A program made the translations under genes and the position numbers. From Planctomycetaceae bacterium (lineage in GTDB: Bacteria > Planctomycetota > Planctomycetia > Planctomycetales > Planctomycetaceae), in contig JAKFVC010000111.1 in assembly GCA_021732415.1 (NCBI GenBank), positions 1 to 64,000 on the forward strand: a stretch of 64,000 bases of DNA, written 5' to 3'. Shown here one piece after another: positions 35,993 to 48,504 of the stretch (position 1 is its first letter; each line of letters starts with the position of its first letter). The notes under the pieces were generated by a model. It ran no database searches, was not told the DNA's origin, and saw only the letters and a list, made by a program, of their open reading frames with translations.

Positions 35993-37831
35993 ATGGATAT
36001 CCCGATGCGCTCCTCACCATTTCAACGGTTTCTCAGTTGTGTCGTTGGCGGTCTCCTGGCCTGGGGCTCTAGCGATTCACAAACCATCGCCGCAGATACC
36101 AAGCCCAATGTCGTGCTGATCCTCGCCGATGATCTGGGCTGGGCGGACTTGGGATGCTACGGCAGTAAGTTCCATCAGACTCCGAACCTCGATCGCATGG
36201 CCGCCGAGGGTGTACGATTTACCCATGCGTACTCCGCCTGTCCGGTCTGTTCGCCGACGCGTGCGGCTGTCCTTACAGGCAAGTATCCGCAACGTTTCAA
36301 CCTGACCGACTGGCTGCCCGGACGCGGTGATTTACCGGCACAACGACTCAAGCGACCTGTCATTCGCCAGGAGCTTCCGCTGGAAGCCGTGACTCTCGCG
36401 GAGATCCTGAAAGATGCTGGGTACGTCACGGGACATATCGGCAAATGGCATCTCGGAGGCGCTGGATTTGGTCCCTTGCAACAGGGATTCCTTAGCAATA
36501 TCGCCGGCGATCACACGGGCACTCCGCTCAGCTATTTTGCTCCCTTCCAACGCAACGGCCAATTCATGCCCGGGTTGGAAAATGCTCCGGAAGGCGAGTA
36601 CCTCACCGACCGTTACGCTGCCGAGGCCGAGAAATTCCTCGAGAAGAACCACGACAAGCCATTCTTCTTATACCTGCCTCACAATGCCGTCCACACGCCG
36701 CTGAAGGCTCCTTCTGAAGCAACGGCACGCTTCGCTCCCGCGGCGGAGAAGCTGGGCGTGGGAACACAACGTAATCCAGTCTATGCAGCCATGCTGGCCA
36801 GTCTGGATGGGGCCGTCGGGCGTGTCCTCAAGAAGCTCGACGACCTGAAATTATCCGATAACACGGTGGTGATCTTCACGTCAGACAATGGCGGACTTGC
36901 CACGCTGGAAGGGATGCCGGCCGCGGCCACAATCAACTCGCCGCTACGTGAAGGAAAGGGTTATCTGTATGAGGGTGGCATCCGAGTCCCCCTGCTCGTC
37001 AAATGGCCCGGACGCATCAAGCCAGCGATCAACACGGCCGCCGTCTGCAGCATTGATCTTGTCCCCACGGTCACGGAATTATGCCTGGGGAAACCGGCCG
37101 CAGATGTTGACGGAGTCAGTCTGTCGCCCATTCTCCAACAGTCCGGAGAGATCGCCGCACGCGACTTGTACTGGCACTATCCGCATTATGCGAATCAAGG
37201 CAGCCGCCCCGGTGCCGCCGTGCGTTCGGGCAATTTCAAGCTGATCGAATTCTACGAAACGGGCCGCCGTGAATTGTTCAACGTCGCACAGGACGTGGGC
37301 GAATCGCGAAACCTGACGGCCGACCAGCCAGCCCTGGTGGAAGAGCTGGCGAAGAAACTCGACGCGTGGCGGAAGCAGGTTGATGCCCAGATGATGACGG
37401 TCAATCCCGACTATGTTCCGAACCCTCAAGCGGCCGATGGCACGATCACGCTCCCTGCGTCGCGAGCAGACGTGTTTGGGATCATGCTGCGATTTGAGCC
37501 GCTGCCGCACAAAAACACGCTCGGCTACTGGGTCCGGCCCGAAGATTGGGCCAGCTGGGAATTCCAGGTCACCAAGCCGGGCATGTTTGAAATCGAGGCT
37601 CTCCAAGGCTGTGGAACCGGCAGCGGCAACAGCGAAGTCGAGTTCGCCGTGGGAGACCAGAAAGTCGTGATGACAGTCCAGGACACGGGACATTTTCAGA
37701 ACTTTGTCCCACGCAATATTGGCGTCATCGAGATCAAAACTGCGGGCCGGCACACTCTGACCGTCAAGCCACTCAAGAAGCCGGGAGTGGCCGTGATGGA
37801 CCTGCGGCAAGTGAAGTTGTCGTTGAAATAG
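35993..37831 (+). CDS. Exported arylsulfatase-A-type sulfatase with C-terminal carbohydrate-binding-like domain
   Basis: 612 residues. ATG 35993 gives MDIPMRSSPFQRFLSCVVGGLLAW; ATG 36005 would give a cleaner signal peptide, so the exact start is uncertain. The catalytic motif CSPTR (Cys86 to Arg90) with TGKYPQRFNLTDWLPG is the formylglycine site. Metal ligands are ADDLGWADLG (Asp46, Asp47) and FTSDNGG. HIGKWHLGG is the second signature. Residues about 480-612 (YWVRPEDWASWEFQVTKPG..., GDQKVVMTVQDTGH) form a beta-sandwich that resembles a carbohydrate-binding module. This fits desulfation of sulfated polysaccharide outside the cytoplasm, a common planctomycete trait. A formylglycine-generating enzyme is not in the window. 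Confidence 0.92.
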   Translation: MDIPMRSSPFQRFLSCVVGGLLAWGSSDSQTIAADTKPNVVLILADDLGWADLGCYGSKFHQTPNLDRMAAEGVRFTHAYSACPVCSPTRAAVLTGKYPQRFNLTDWLPGRGDLPAQRLKRPVIRQELPLEAVTLAEILKDAGYVTGHIGKWHLGGAGFGPLQQGFLSNIAGDHTGTPLSYFAPFQRNGQFMPGLENAPEGEYLTDRYAAEAEKFLEKNHDKPFFLYLPHNAVHTPLKAPSEATARFAPAAEKLGVGTQRNPVYAAMLASLDGAVGRVLKKLDDLKLSDNTVVIFTSDNGGLATLEGMPAAATINSPLREGKGYLYEGGIRVPLLVKWPGRIKPAINTAAVCSIDLVPTVTELCLGKPAADVDGVSLSPILQQSGEIAARDLYWHYPHYANQGSRPGAAVRSGNFKLIEFYETGRRELFNVAQDVGESRNLTADQPALVEELAKKLDAWRKQVDAQMMTVNPDYVPNPQAADGTITLPASRADVFGIMLRFEPLPHKNTLGYWVRPEDWASWEFQVTKPGMFEIEALQGCGTGSGNSEVEFAVGDQKVVMTVQDTGHFQNFVPRNIGVIEIKTAGRHTLTVKPLKKPGVAVMDLRQVKLSLK

Positions 37832-37835
37832 CGCG

Positions 37836-38098
37836 TATCGTGGGACGGGTTGTCGTGGGATGGGACTCCAGTCCCGTCTGAGGCCCGTAACGACCTGCCT
37901 AACATAGGGAAACGCCTCGCGAACTTCGCGTAGCGCACGGCGTCCTTTGTCCAAAGAGTCACGAGTTTCTCGGAGCGCTGATAGTGATGGAAACCTGGCG
38001 CTCCGCGAAGCTCGCGAGGGATTGATTCTATATCAAGTCAAATGTTACGGGCTCAGACGGGACTGGAGTCCCATCCCACGACAACCTGTCCCACGATA
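37836..38098. repeat. Long nested inverted repeat, family C copy (47-bp outer arms)
   Basis: Outer arms 37836-37882 and 38052-38098 are 47 bp with one mismatch, and the pairing runs on through CCCGTAAC/GTTACGGG with one bulged base. A second, inner pair near 37911-37932 and 38001-38030 (CCTCGCGAACTTCGCGTAGC and its complement) adds about 22 bp with two mismatches. The outer arms contain repeated words (GTGGGACGGGT, GTGGGATGGGA). The whole 263-base element fills the gap between the sulfatase and thioredoxin-like genes, which converge, and it ends three bases from the latter's stop codon. Confidence 0.92.
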
Positions 38099-38100
38099 CA

Positions 38101-38661
38101 TCAATCCCCGTGCAGCTTCCGTAACCGGCCGCTGGTCCTCAAGATGAGCTGAATCCGTTCGAACTCATTGAGCCAATCTTGCACGACCGCCGCCAGGACA
38201 TCCGCGGCTGGCGGGGCGATGCCAGTCGGACATGCGGCACCCTGCAATTCACCCGCCACTTGACGATAGCGTGACAGCGTGCGGTCTCCATAGCGTCCGC
38301 ACGATTGACCGTCTTCACTGAGGAACACCAGTGAAGGGACTCGCGGAGCCCCGCAGACTGCCAATTCCTGGGCCAGTTCGGGATGGGCATCGCGGTCGAA
38401 GAATCGCAATTGAATGTGGGGCGTCGCAGCGGCAAAGTGAGCAAAGATCGGACACTGATTGACGCAGTCACCGCACCAAGCCCCCGCCACGCACAACACC
38501 TTCATGTCGCGTTTGAAACTCGCCAACAGTTCGGTCTGCGACGCGGTCAAATGGACCTCATCAAAGACGCCCTTCCAACGCCGCTGCTGTTCCTCGTTGC
38601 CATACATGCTGAGAAACTCGGCATAGGTTGAACCTTCTTCGAATTTGGCGGAAAAGTCCAT
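38101..38661 (-). CDS. Thioredoxin-family protein with CGDC active site
   Basis: 186 residues, no signal peptide. VLCVAGAWCGDCVNQCPIF places a CxxC at Cys63/Cys66, matching cytosolic thioredoxin-like proteins of the Thioredoxin_9 (TrxA-like, YbbN-neighbour) type. APRVPSLVFLSEDG contains the cis-Pro. A further Cys70 follows within one helix. A GGAG site is 8 bases before the start at 38661. The C-terminal ~50 residues are helical and unrecognised. The usual role is reduction of protein disulfides or transfer of electrons. Position gives no pathway hint. Confidence 0.85.
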   Translation of the reverse strand: MDFSAKFEEGSTYAEFLSMYGNEEQQRRWKGVFDEVHLTASQTELLASFKRDMKVLCVAGAWCGDCVNQCPIFAHFAAATPHIQLRFFDRDAHPELAQELAVCGAPRVPSLVFLSEDGQSCGRYGDRTLSRYRQVAGELQGAACPTGIAPPAADVLAAVVQDWLNEFERIQLILRTSGRLRKLHGD

Positions 38662-38941
38662 TGGTCACTCCGTAAAGGTCTGCAAGTACGTCGCCTGGCA
38701 ATCTGAGGCATCCCGGGAACTTGGGTGACTCGCTAAAACAGCAGAATCGTACCGAAAACGCCCGAGAAGGCACCATCATCTATAAACTCTTATTAATCCT
38801 CAACCCGACTTGACCTAACTTCCCTAATTTCTATACTGCCCGTTACGTAGAAACGCCCATGATACATTGGTATAGGCCAGTGAGTCTGTGGGGAACGCAA
38901 CTGCCAGAAGGATTTGGCAGGTTTGACGAAAGTCGCAATTC

Positions 38942-40081
38942 ATGGATGGCTTGTTGATTGGTAAGACGCTGGTTCTCGTCGGCATCGCCGTCGGTGGAAC
39001 CACCCTGCTGACTCGCTGCGCCCGCTGGATTGCTCCACGTCTGGGCTTTGTAGACAACCCGGACGGCCGCCGCAAATTGCATAAGCAACCGACCCCTTTG
39101 CTGGGTGGTGTCGCCGTATTTGTGGGCTTGGTGCTGACAGTCCTGTATGCCAGTTTCGCCTGCGATTTGAACTTGTTCGATCTCTCTGGCGATCTCTTTA
39201 TTACCTGGTCGCTGGCGACTGCCAGTATTTTCTGCATGATTGGCGTCTACGACGATCGTTGGCCGCTACGACCGCGGACGAAGTTCCTGTTGCAAGTTCT
39301 AGCTTGTATCCCCTTCACCGTGTGGGGACGCACGGCGACGGAGATCGACCTCCTGGGAATCGACATCCAATTAGGAATGTGGAGTGTTCCTTTCACCATT
39401 TTCTGGTTGGTGGCCTGCGTCAACGCATTCAATCTGTTGGACGGACTGGATGGTCAGGCCACGGGCCTGGGCATCGTGAGCTGCCTGGCATTTGCCGGAC
39501 TCGCCATTTTCCGTGGCGATTTCCAGACGGTGTTGCTCGCCCTGCTGGTGGTGGGAAATCTCCTGGGATTCCTGTGGTACAACAAGCCGCCGGCCCGGAT
39601 TTTCCTGGGTGATGCCGGCAGCCTGATGATTGGTTTCCTGGCCGGTTCGCTGGCATTGGAAACGTCGCTGTCTGGTGCCGGTCAATTTTCGATCGTGCTG
39701 CCTTGTGTCGCGTTGGCCATACCGTTGTTCGACACCTGCATGGCCATCGTGCGTCGCAGATTGAAGGGACGTGGAATCGGCGAAGCGGACCGCGAGCACA
39801 TCCACCATTGCCTGCAGGATCAAGGATTTTCACGCGTGCAATCGCTGTTGATTGTCCTGGCGTGCGGCCTGGTTCTCGCTGGCTTCGTGCTAAGCGCCGC
39901 AGTCCTGCGGAGCGAACCATTAGCCGTCACCGGATTGATCCTGACAGTCGGCGCATTGCTCTCCGGTCGGCTGTTCGGTCATCGCGAACTGGCGTTGGTG
40001 GCGCTGCGACTGCAAGATCTGCGGGCGCGCCTGCAATCGTTGCGTCAACGACCGAATCCGCTGGAATGGCTGGCGTTTTAG
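38942..40081 (+). CDS. Undecaprenyl-phosphate glycosyl-phosphate transferase, WecA/MraY family
   Basis: 379 residues with about ten hydrophobic helices. Family motifs are present: GVYDDRWPLRPRTKF (cytosolic Asp-rich loop), NAFNLLDGLDGQATGLG (catalytic Asp region), FLGDAGSLMIGFL and REHIHHCLQDQG (HIHH-like). The PNPDGRRKLHKQPTPLLGG N-terminal motif is the classic WecA/TagO/RfbN signature. It should transfer a sugar-1-phosphate (probably GlcNAc-1-P) from UDP-sugar to undecaprenyl phosphate to begin a surface polysaccharide. It lies alone, so the polymer is not identified. MraY is less likely because the N-terminal LHKQPTPLLGG type is of the WecA branch. Confidence 0.9.
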   Translation: MDGLLIGKTLVLVGIAVGGTTLLTRCARWIAPRLGFVDNPDGRRKLHKQPTPLLGGVAVFVGLVLTVLYASFACDLNLFDLSGDLFITWSLATASIFCMIGVYDDRWPLRPRTKFLLQVLACIPFTVWGRTATEIDLLGIDIQLGMWSVPFTIFWLVACVNAFNLLDGLDGQATGLGIVSCLAFAGLAIFRGDFQTVLLALLVVGNLLGFLWYNKPPARIFLGDAGSLMIGFLAGSLALETSLSGAGQFSIVLPCVALAIPLFDTCMAIVRRRLKGRGIGEADREHIHHCLQDQGFSRVQSLLIVLACGLVLAGFVLSAAVLRSEPLAVTGLILTVGALLSGRLFGHRELALVALRLQDLRARLQSLRQRPNPLEWLAF

Positions 40082-40093
40082 CTAGTTTTAGGA

Positions 40094-40184
40094 ATGGGAC
40101 TGATGGGACACATGGGACTTATGGGACCGATGGGATCAATGCAGTCATAAGTCCCATCCGTCCCATAAGTCCTATAAGTCCCAT
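40094..40184. repeat. Inverted repeat, family J (TGGGAC-rich quasi-tandem words)
   Basis: The left part (40094-40134) repeats an ATGGGAC-type word about five times at 9-10 base spacing. The right part (40146-40184) repeats the complement (GTCCCAT) about four times, so the two can pair in more than one register. It lies between convergent genes (WecA-type transferase and ABC ATPase). Related copies: 57133-57205 and one arm at 27979-28006. Confidence 0.85.
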
Positions 40185-40225
40185 CAATTGAACGTCGATC
40201 GTCAGTGTACGGTCCGCGCGTCCCA

Positions 40226-40894
40226 TCAAACCACGGGCGCCAGCTTCCCGTCTCGAATCGGCAGCACATGGTCATCCGGTTGAATGTAGCTGCGATCGTG
40301 CGTCACGATGATGACTGTTGATTGATGCTCGTCCTTCAGTTCGCGCAGGTAGCGAAAAATCTCCGCTCCGCTGGCGCTGTCGAGTTCCCCCGTCGGTTCG
40401 TCTGCCAGCACCAGCAATGGTCGCTTGAGCAAAGCTCGCACCAGGGCAATCCGCTGCTGCTCCCCCCCCGACAACTGATTGGGGCGATGATCCAAGCGGT
40501 CCCCTAAACCAACACGCCGCAGCAAAGATTCGGCTTCTGAACGCTTTTTACGAGCCTCGCCGGTGGGCAGGTACGGGATGAGGACGTTCTCCACGGCAGT
40601 CAGATTGTTCAACAGGTTGAAGTTCTGAAAGACGAACCCCACCTTGTGCCGCCGGTAGAGATCGCGCTGGGTCCGAGAAAACTGCGAGAGCCGCTGCCCC
40701 TCGACAATGATGTCACCGCGGGTCGGTTCATCCAGGGCTCCGATCAGATACAGCAGGCTGCTCTTGCCGCTGCCGGAGGGGCCAATAATAAACGTGAATT
40801 TGTGCTCGGGAATCTCACACGTCACGCCCCGCAGAGCATGTACCTCAGCCTGTCCCCGCCTGTGGGTTTTGGCGACATCTATCAGCTGAATCAT
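40226..40894 (-). CDS. ABC transporter ATP-binding protein, LolD/MacB-like
   Basis: About 222 residues from ATG 40894; a TTG nine bases upstream is the only alternative. Walker A is GPSGSGKSS, the signature LSGGEQQR, Walker B LLVLADEPTGELD and the H-loop THDRS. ALRGVTCEIPEHKFTFIIGPSG matches the MacB/LolD/FtsE type. No permease gene is adjacent; the next gene on the strand is an MFS exporter, which is unlikely to use it. It may serve an FtsX-like permease elsewhere. Read as orphan. Confidence 0.93.
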   Translation of the reverse strand: MIQLIDVAKTHRRGQAEVHALRGVTCEIPEHKFTFIIGPSGSGKSSLLYLIGALDEPTRGDIIVEGQRLSQFSRTQRDLYRRHKVGFVFQNFNLLNNLTAVENVLIPYLPTGEARKKRSEAESLLRRVGLGDRLDHRPNQLSGGEQQRIALVRALLKRPLLVLADEPTGELDSASGAEIFRYLRELKDEHQSTVIIVTHDRSYIQPDDHVLPIRDGKLAPVV

Positions 40895-40974
40895 GCGGAC
40901 CAACCCTGAGTGAGAGACGCGATCGCAGTCACAACAACATCATAGCGAACTGGGCGAACGTGTGGCGGAAATCC

Positions 40975-42294
40975 TCAAGGGACTGGGGTCTCCGGCTTCA
41001 CTTCTGGTGCGTGCGGGGTTCCATCCAGTCGCCCATAACTGCGAACTCCCGGGAACCACTTCGCAATAATGAGCACCACCAGCAGAGTGCCGATTCCGCC
41101 GCTGACAACGGACACCGTCGGACCGTAAGTGATGTCGTCCTGCCGTTCGAACAATGAGGCCACCAAGCCCGATTCTGCCCCACCGAGCTCATTCGATGCG
41201 CCAATAAAGATGCCGTTCACAGCAGCGACACGACCGCGCATTTCATCAGGGGTCAGCAGTTGCACCAAGGTCTGACGGACTTGCACACTGACGTTGTCGA
41301 ACACCCCGGTCAGGAACAACATGAACAGTGATAGCGGATAGTTCCGAGAGAAACCGAACACAATTGTGGCGACTCCAAACCCAGCGACCGACCACAGCAG
41401 CGTCCGGCCGGCACGGCGGAACGGAGGCAGATGGGCGACGGCAATCGACGTGCAGATGGCCCCTATGGCGGGCATCGTTCGCATATACCCATATCCAGAC
41501 GCTCCTACATGCAGGATGCTCATGGCATAAACGGGCAGGAGCGTAATGGCACCTCCTAGTAACACGGCAAACAAATCCAGACTGATCGTCCCGAGGATGA
41601 TCTTCTGACTCCAGACAAAACGCACGCCATCCAGCAGTTCGTTCCAAGTCGCGGCTCGGCGAGAAATGACCTGCGGACGCGTCTTCACGCCCGGCAACAA
41701 CAGCAGAAACACGACCGAACTGAGAGCCTCCAACAAAAAGATCAGTGCAGGCAGGTTCCACATCGCCAGCAACGACCCAGCGAGACTGGGGCCCAGGACC
41801 GTTGCCAGCTCAAACGTGCTGCTGTTCCAAGTCACGGCGCTGACAAATCGATCTTTCGGCACCAGCAAGGGAAGCATCGCCCCCTTGGCAGGTTGCATGA
41901 TGGCCTTGGCCGAACCGTTGATCAGCAAAAACAGATACATCCATCCAATGGGAGCCTGAGTCCAGGAAATCCAACCCAGTCCCAACGATCCCAGCACCAG
42001 GAAACCTACGCCAAAACTCAGAATGATCTTGCGAGGCAACCGGTCGGCCAGTTGCCCGGCTGGAATCCCCAGGATCAATACCGGCAAGAACTGCAAAAAG
42101 GCAACCAGGCCCAGTTGCGCCGTCGAATTGGTCCGGGTGTAGACTTCCCAGCCGACTGCGATGGACTGCATCTGCATTCCGAGCAGCGCCAGGAAATTCC
42201 CTGATAGATAGCGTCGATAACCAGGAATCCGCAGTGCCGCATACGGATCGTGTCCGCTGAGCGGTGGCGGTTCATCATTAAGGTCAGAGGACAT
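40975..42294 (-). CDS. MFS exporter, EntS/MFS_3-like
   Basis: 439 residues from ATG 42294, which follows a GGGA; an upstream TTG adds two residues. Twelve hydrophobic helices are apparent. The loop GQLADRLPRKIIL carries the A-motif GxLaDrxgRkxxl. RIPGYRRYLSGNFLALLGMQMQSIAVGWEVY is the standard start of the MFS_3/EntS branch. Substrates in this branch include enterobactin and other lipophilic compounds; none is indicated here. The C-terminal tail is Pro/Glu-rich. It is upstream of the ABC ATPase on the same strand (81 bases), so the two may be cotranscribed without being one transporter. Confidence 0.88.
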   Translation of the reverse strand: MSSDLNDEPPPLSGHDPYAALRIPGYRRYLSGNFLALLGMQMQSIAVGWEVYTRTNSTAQLGLVAFLQFLPVLILGIPAGQLADRLPRKIILSFGVGFLVLGSLGLGWISWTQAPIGWMYLFLLINGSAKAIMQPAKGAMLPLLVPKDRFVSAVTWNSSTFELATVLGPSLAGSLLAMWNLPALIFLLEALSSVVFLLLLPGVKTRPQVISRRAATWNELLDGVRFVWSQKIILGTISLDLFAVLLGGAITLLPVYAMSILHVGASGYGYMRTMPAIGAICTSIAVAHLPPFRRAGRTLLWSVAGFGVATIVFGFSRNYPLSLFMLFLTGVFDNVSVQVRQTLVQLLTPDEMRGRVAAVNGIFIGASNELGGAESGLVASLFERQDDITYGPTVSVVSGGIGTLLVVLIIAKWFPGVRSYGRLDGTPHAPEVKPETPVP

Positions 42295-42422
42295 TCCCAA
42301 ACGCCCGACTGAAGAGAGAAATCAGATCGCAGGGTATGTTAGCAACCCATTCAAGAATCGATCAGGGGTCGGGTCTACGATTTTTGAAATTGGCCACCTG
42401 AAGCGGCAGTCGTGCTGCCGGG

Positions 42423-42557
42423 CCCCGTGGCCGACGCTGCTAGCGTCGGTGTCTGAATCTCTCAGACTCAATTGACTAAAGAAGCCTCGACGGAGGGGTT
42501 TCGCCCGTAGACGAACAATCGACATCGTCACAGACGCTGGCAGCGTCTGCCACGGGG
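42423..42557. repeat. Inverted repeat, family N (CCCCGTGGC...GCCACGGGG)
   Basis: Arms 42423-42449 and 42531-42557, 27 bp with about four mismatches. Arms include an internal GACGCTGCTAGCGTC palindrome. It lies between two minus-strand genes (DUF2617 upstream, MFS downstream), two bases before the DUF2617 stop codon. Bases 42360-42394 just to the left carry a word similar to that near 51272-51306 (GATCAGGGGTYGRGTCTAC). Confidence 0.78.
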
Positions 42558-42558
42558 G

Positions 42559-43122
42559 TCAAATCATCTTCCGCACCGGCTGAAACTCGAACCGCGACTG
42601 CACTTTCACCACTGCGAAATTATCCGGAAAGGTGTGAAAGGTGTGGACTTGCAGGCTGTCGGCAGTTGCTTCCAATTGCACGAAACTTAGCGGGGTCGGA
42701 TTCAACCGCGTTTTGGTGGCAAAATGGTAGGCCACCGGCGACCGCAAGCTGTCAGCCAGCAATTCTTCGTGGTAATTGGCAAACACTTCCGGCTCAAGCT
42801 CATCCAGATCGAAGCTGACGTGGTAGGTGATGTCATCCCGGCAACGGAGCGAATCCTGGCGGTGCCCCTTGAGCTTGTGCGAAAAAATCCGGTAATGCTT
42901 GGGGAGCAACGTCGCACGGATCGTGGCAACTTCGGTGATCACGGATTCCTGGTGCGCCACGGTTAACACATGTCCGGCGTCGCAGAGTTGCACTTTGACG
43001 GTGCAGGCGGAATGCTGCCATTCAGCTTGAGCGTGAATCGTTAACAGTTCCGGATGGACGGAGCGCTCGAAGACCTCGAGCACCAGGTCGGCGACATCCG
43101 GACGCACAGAACTCACCGCCAT
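42559..43122 (-). CDS. DUF2617 family protein
   Basis: 187 residues. RPDVADLVLEVFERSVHPELL, EWQHSACTVKVQLCDAGHVLTV and the closing QSRFEFQP are familiar in DUF2617, a small family seen in planctomycetes and actinobacteria with no known function. LFERSVHPELLTIHA may form the dimer interface (inference). A GAGGGG site is about eight bases before the start. It is soluble and has no membrane segments. Placed upstream of the MFS gene on the same strand. Confidence 0.75.
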   Translation of the reverse strand: MAVSSVRPDVADLVLEVFERSVHPELLTIHAQAEWQHSACTVKVQLCDAGHVLTVAHQESVITEVATIRATLLPKHYRIFSHKLKGHRQDSLRCRDDITYHVSFDLDELEPEVFANYHEELLADSLRSPVAYHFATKTRLNPTPLSFVQLEATADSLQVHTFHTFPDNFAVVKVQSRFEFQPVRKMI

Positions 43123-43658
43123 ATCATTTCCCCTCGTACCGCGGACGCCTGGGTTCGCAGCCCACGCGTGAACATGTTAAGGAGTCTTACCGAACTGTGA
43201 CAGCACTGGACAACAGGATGACAGAAATTGCAGAAGTTGTACTCGAACACATCTACAAACCGTTGTCCAGACCCGAGCCTCCAATTTTTGGCCGTGCCTC
43301 CCAGCAGATCTCGCTGACAAGCTGCCTTATTTTATCGGCGGCGAGGATTTGGGGAATGGGTGAATCGTTAAGAACCATTTACTCCCGCGAGTGTCCTACC
43401 GTCGCAACCCATTCCGGGGTGCGATAGAATCTGGCAGCGCAGTGGGACGGGTCTCCGGGCCCGTCCGTCAAGAAACCAACTCTGCCCAATGTGGCACATG
43501 ACGCCACGTTTTGCAGTTCGCAAATCAGCCGCCGGGCACTAGCCCACGGTTCAGAGCAACAATCGACGCGATAGCCAGAACCGGACGCTAACGCGTTCCG
43601 GCTGATGGGTTGGGACAGGACTTCAGATCGCTGGGATTCCAGTTCGGAAAGGGATGGC
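43123..43658. other. 536-base intergenic gap with repeat fragments
   Basis: Holds a single arm of family C (GTGGGACGGGTCTCCGGGCC near 43442-43468) and, at 43573-43604, an AGCCAGAACCGG...GTTCCGGCT hairpin (9-bp arms, one mismatch), plus a GCCGGGCACTAGCCC word near 43532. No gene is supported. The frame at 43197-43427 has no domain. Confidence 0.55.
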
Positions 43659-44483
43659 GTGCAGGGGTTAGCGGCAAAAATTCAAGAGGCGGCAAATTCA
43701 ATTCGGGCCCGTTGGGCAGTCACTCCGCGGGTGGGATTGATCCTGGGAACGGGTCTCGGTGGTCTGGCAGCCCAGATCCAGCAGGCAGCCGTCATTCCCT
43801 ACGGTGAGATCCCTCACATGCCCGAGTCCACCGTGGAATCCCACACGGGGCAACTCGTGTGCGGTACGCTGGCGGGACAGCCCATCGTCGCCATGGAAGG
43901 ACGCTTCCATTACTACGAAGGCTACTCGATGCAGGAGGTGACCTTCCCGGTGCGCGTGATGAAGGCCCTCGGCGCGGAGATTCTGATCGTCACCAACGCG
44001 GCCGGGGGAATGAACCACCAGTACCAGCTGGCCGATGTGTCGATCATCGAAGATCACATCAACCTGATGGGCGACAATCCCTTACGTGGCCGCAACGACG
44101 ACACGCTGGGCCCCCGTTTCCCCGACATGTGCCGCCCTTACGATCTCAAATTGATGGAACTGGCCGAGTCCACCGCGTTGGAGCTGGGCATCCCGCATCA
44201 TCGCTCAGTATTTGTCGCGGTGACCGGGCCGAATCTGGAGACGCGTGCCGAGTACCGCTTCCTGAAGGGGATTGGTGCCGACATGGTCGGAATGTCGACC
44301 GTTCCGGAAGTCCTGGTTGCGGCCCACGCGGGAATGCGGGTCCTCGGATTTTCGATCGTCACGGACCTGTGCTTGCCGGATTGTCTCGAGCCAGTCGAGT
44401 TACCGAAGATTCTGGCGGTGGCGGCTAAGGGTGGCGAGCGGTTGTCACGGCTGATTCCGAAGGTGCTGGAACGGTTGGGATGA
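43659..44483 (+). CDS. punA: Purine nucleoside phosphorylase
   Basis: I prefer GTG 43659, with GGAAAGGGA upstream, because the ATG at 43605 lies in a hairpin repeat. About 274 residues, normal for the trimeric class [16 protein letters not shown] is the phosphate loop, [12 protein letters not shown] and EGRFHYYEG the active site, TNAAGGMN the base site with Asn, and [12 protein letters not shown] the family signature; [13 protein letters not shown] closes the pocket. It splits inosine, guanosine and deoxy forms with phosphate. The gene is followed by a family E palindrome and then ileS. Nothing in the window ties it to a purine operon. Confidence 0.95.
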   Translation: MQGLAAKIQEAANSIRARWAVTPRVGLILGTGLGGLAAQIQQAAVIPYGEIPHMPESTVESHTGQLVCGTLAGQPIVAMEGRFHYYEGYSMQEVTFPVRVMKALGAEILIVTNAAGGMNHQYQLADVSIIEDHINLMGDNPLRGRNDDTLGPRFPDMCRPYDLKLMELAESTALELGIPHHRSVFVAVTGPNLETRAEYRFLKGIGADMVGMSTVPEVLVAAHAGMRVLGFSIVTDLCLPDCLEPVELPKILAVAAKGGERLSRLIPKVLERLG

Positions 44484-44568
44484 GCCAGGCCTAGCCCGCA
44501 ACATTTAAGACGCAGGGGTTAGCAGTCCTGAACTGACTGCTATTATTTAGACTTGCCTAGCAAGATAA

Positions 44569-44661
44569 GGCGAGCCGGGTGGCGTGAGCCCCCGGATTCT
44601 TCATTTGCTGCTTAAGAGCATTTCAAAAAGGAATCCGGGAGCCCACGCCACCCGGCTCGCC
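44569..44661. repeat. Inverted repeat, family E (GGCGAGCCGGGTGGCGTGAG)
   Basis: Arms 44569-44599 and 44631-44661, 31 bp with two mismatches and a 31-base loop. It lies between the PNP and ileS genes, both on the plus strand. The other complete copy is at 61249-61454 and a lone degenerate arm lies at about 1494-1530. Confidence 0.9.
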
Positions 44662-44744
44662 CAGACTTTTCCAAATACGTGACGTCAAAGACAGCTCGGC
44701 CGACGACCAGCGTCGCCAATTGACAACACAGGATGCAGTGAAAA

Positions 44745-48350
<3,606 letters not shown>

Positions 48351-48360
48351 GTCAAACAAA

Positions 48361-48491
48361 ATGGGAGGGCGAGGCTCCCGCCGAGCCTAACACGACCGCA
48401 GGTCGGCGACGGCCGGAGGCCATGTTCGATGCCTCCGGCGGTCGCCGAGCTAAAGCTCGTATTAGGCTCGGCGGGAGCCTCGCCCTCCCAT
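48361..48491. repeat. Inverted repeat, family B copy 2
   Basis: Perfect 30-bp arms at 48361-48390 and 48462-48491. The loop holds a second partly complementary pair (GGTCGGCGACGGCCGGAGGC with GCCTCCGGCGGTCGCC). It fills the gap between the convergent ileS and phytase-like genes. Confidence 0.93.
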
Positions 48492-48504
48492 TTGCCTTCG
48501 CAGC

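Noticed and set aside
40094-40184. Short repeated words (ATGGGAC) considered as a CRISPR array
   Set aside because: The repeats are too short and too closely spaced, with no spacers of constant length. They form an inverted, not direct, array. No cas gene is nearby.
43605-43658. ATG start of purine nucleoside phosphorylase at 43605
   Set aside because: The first codons lie in a hairpin repeat region. GTG 43659 has a purine-rich site before it and gives the usual length.
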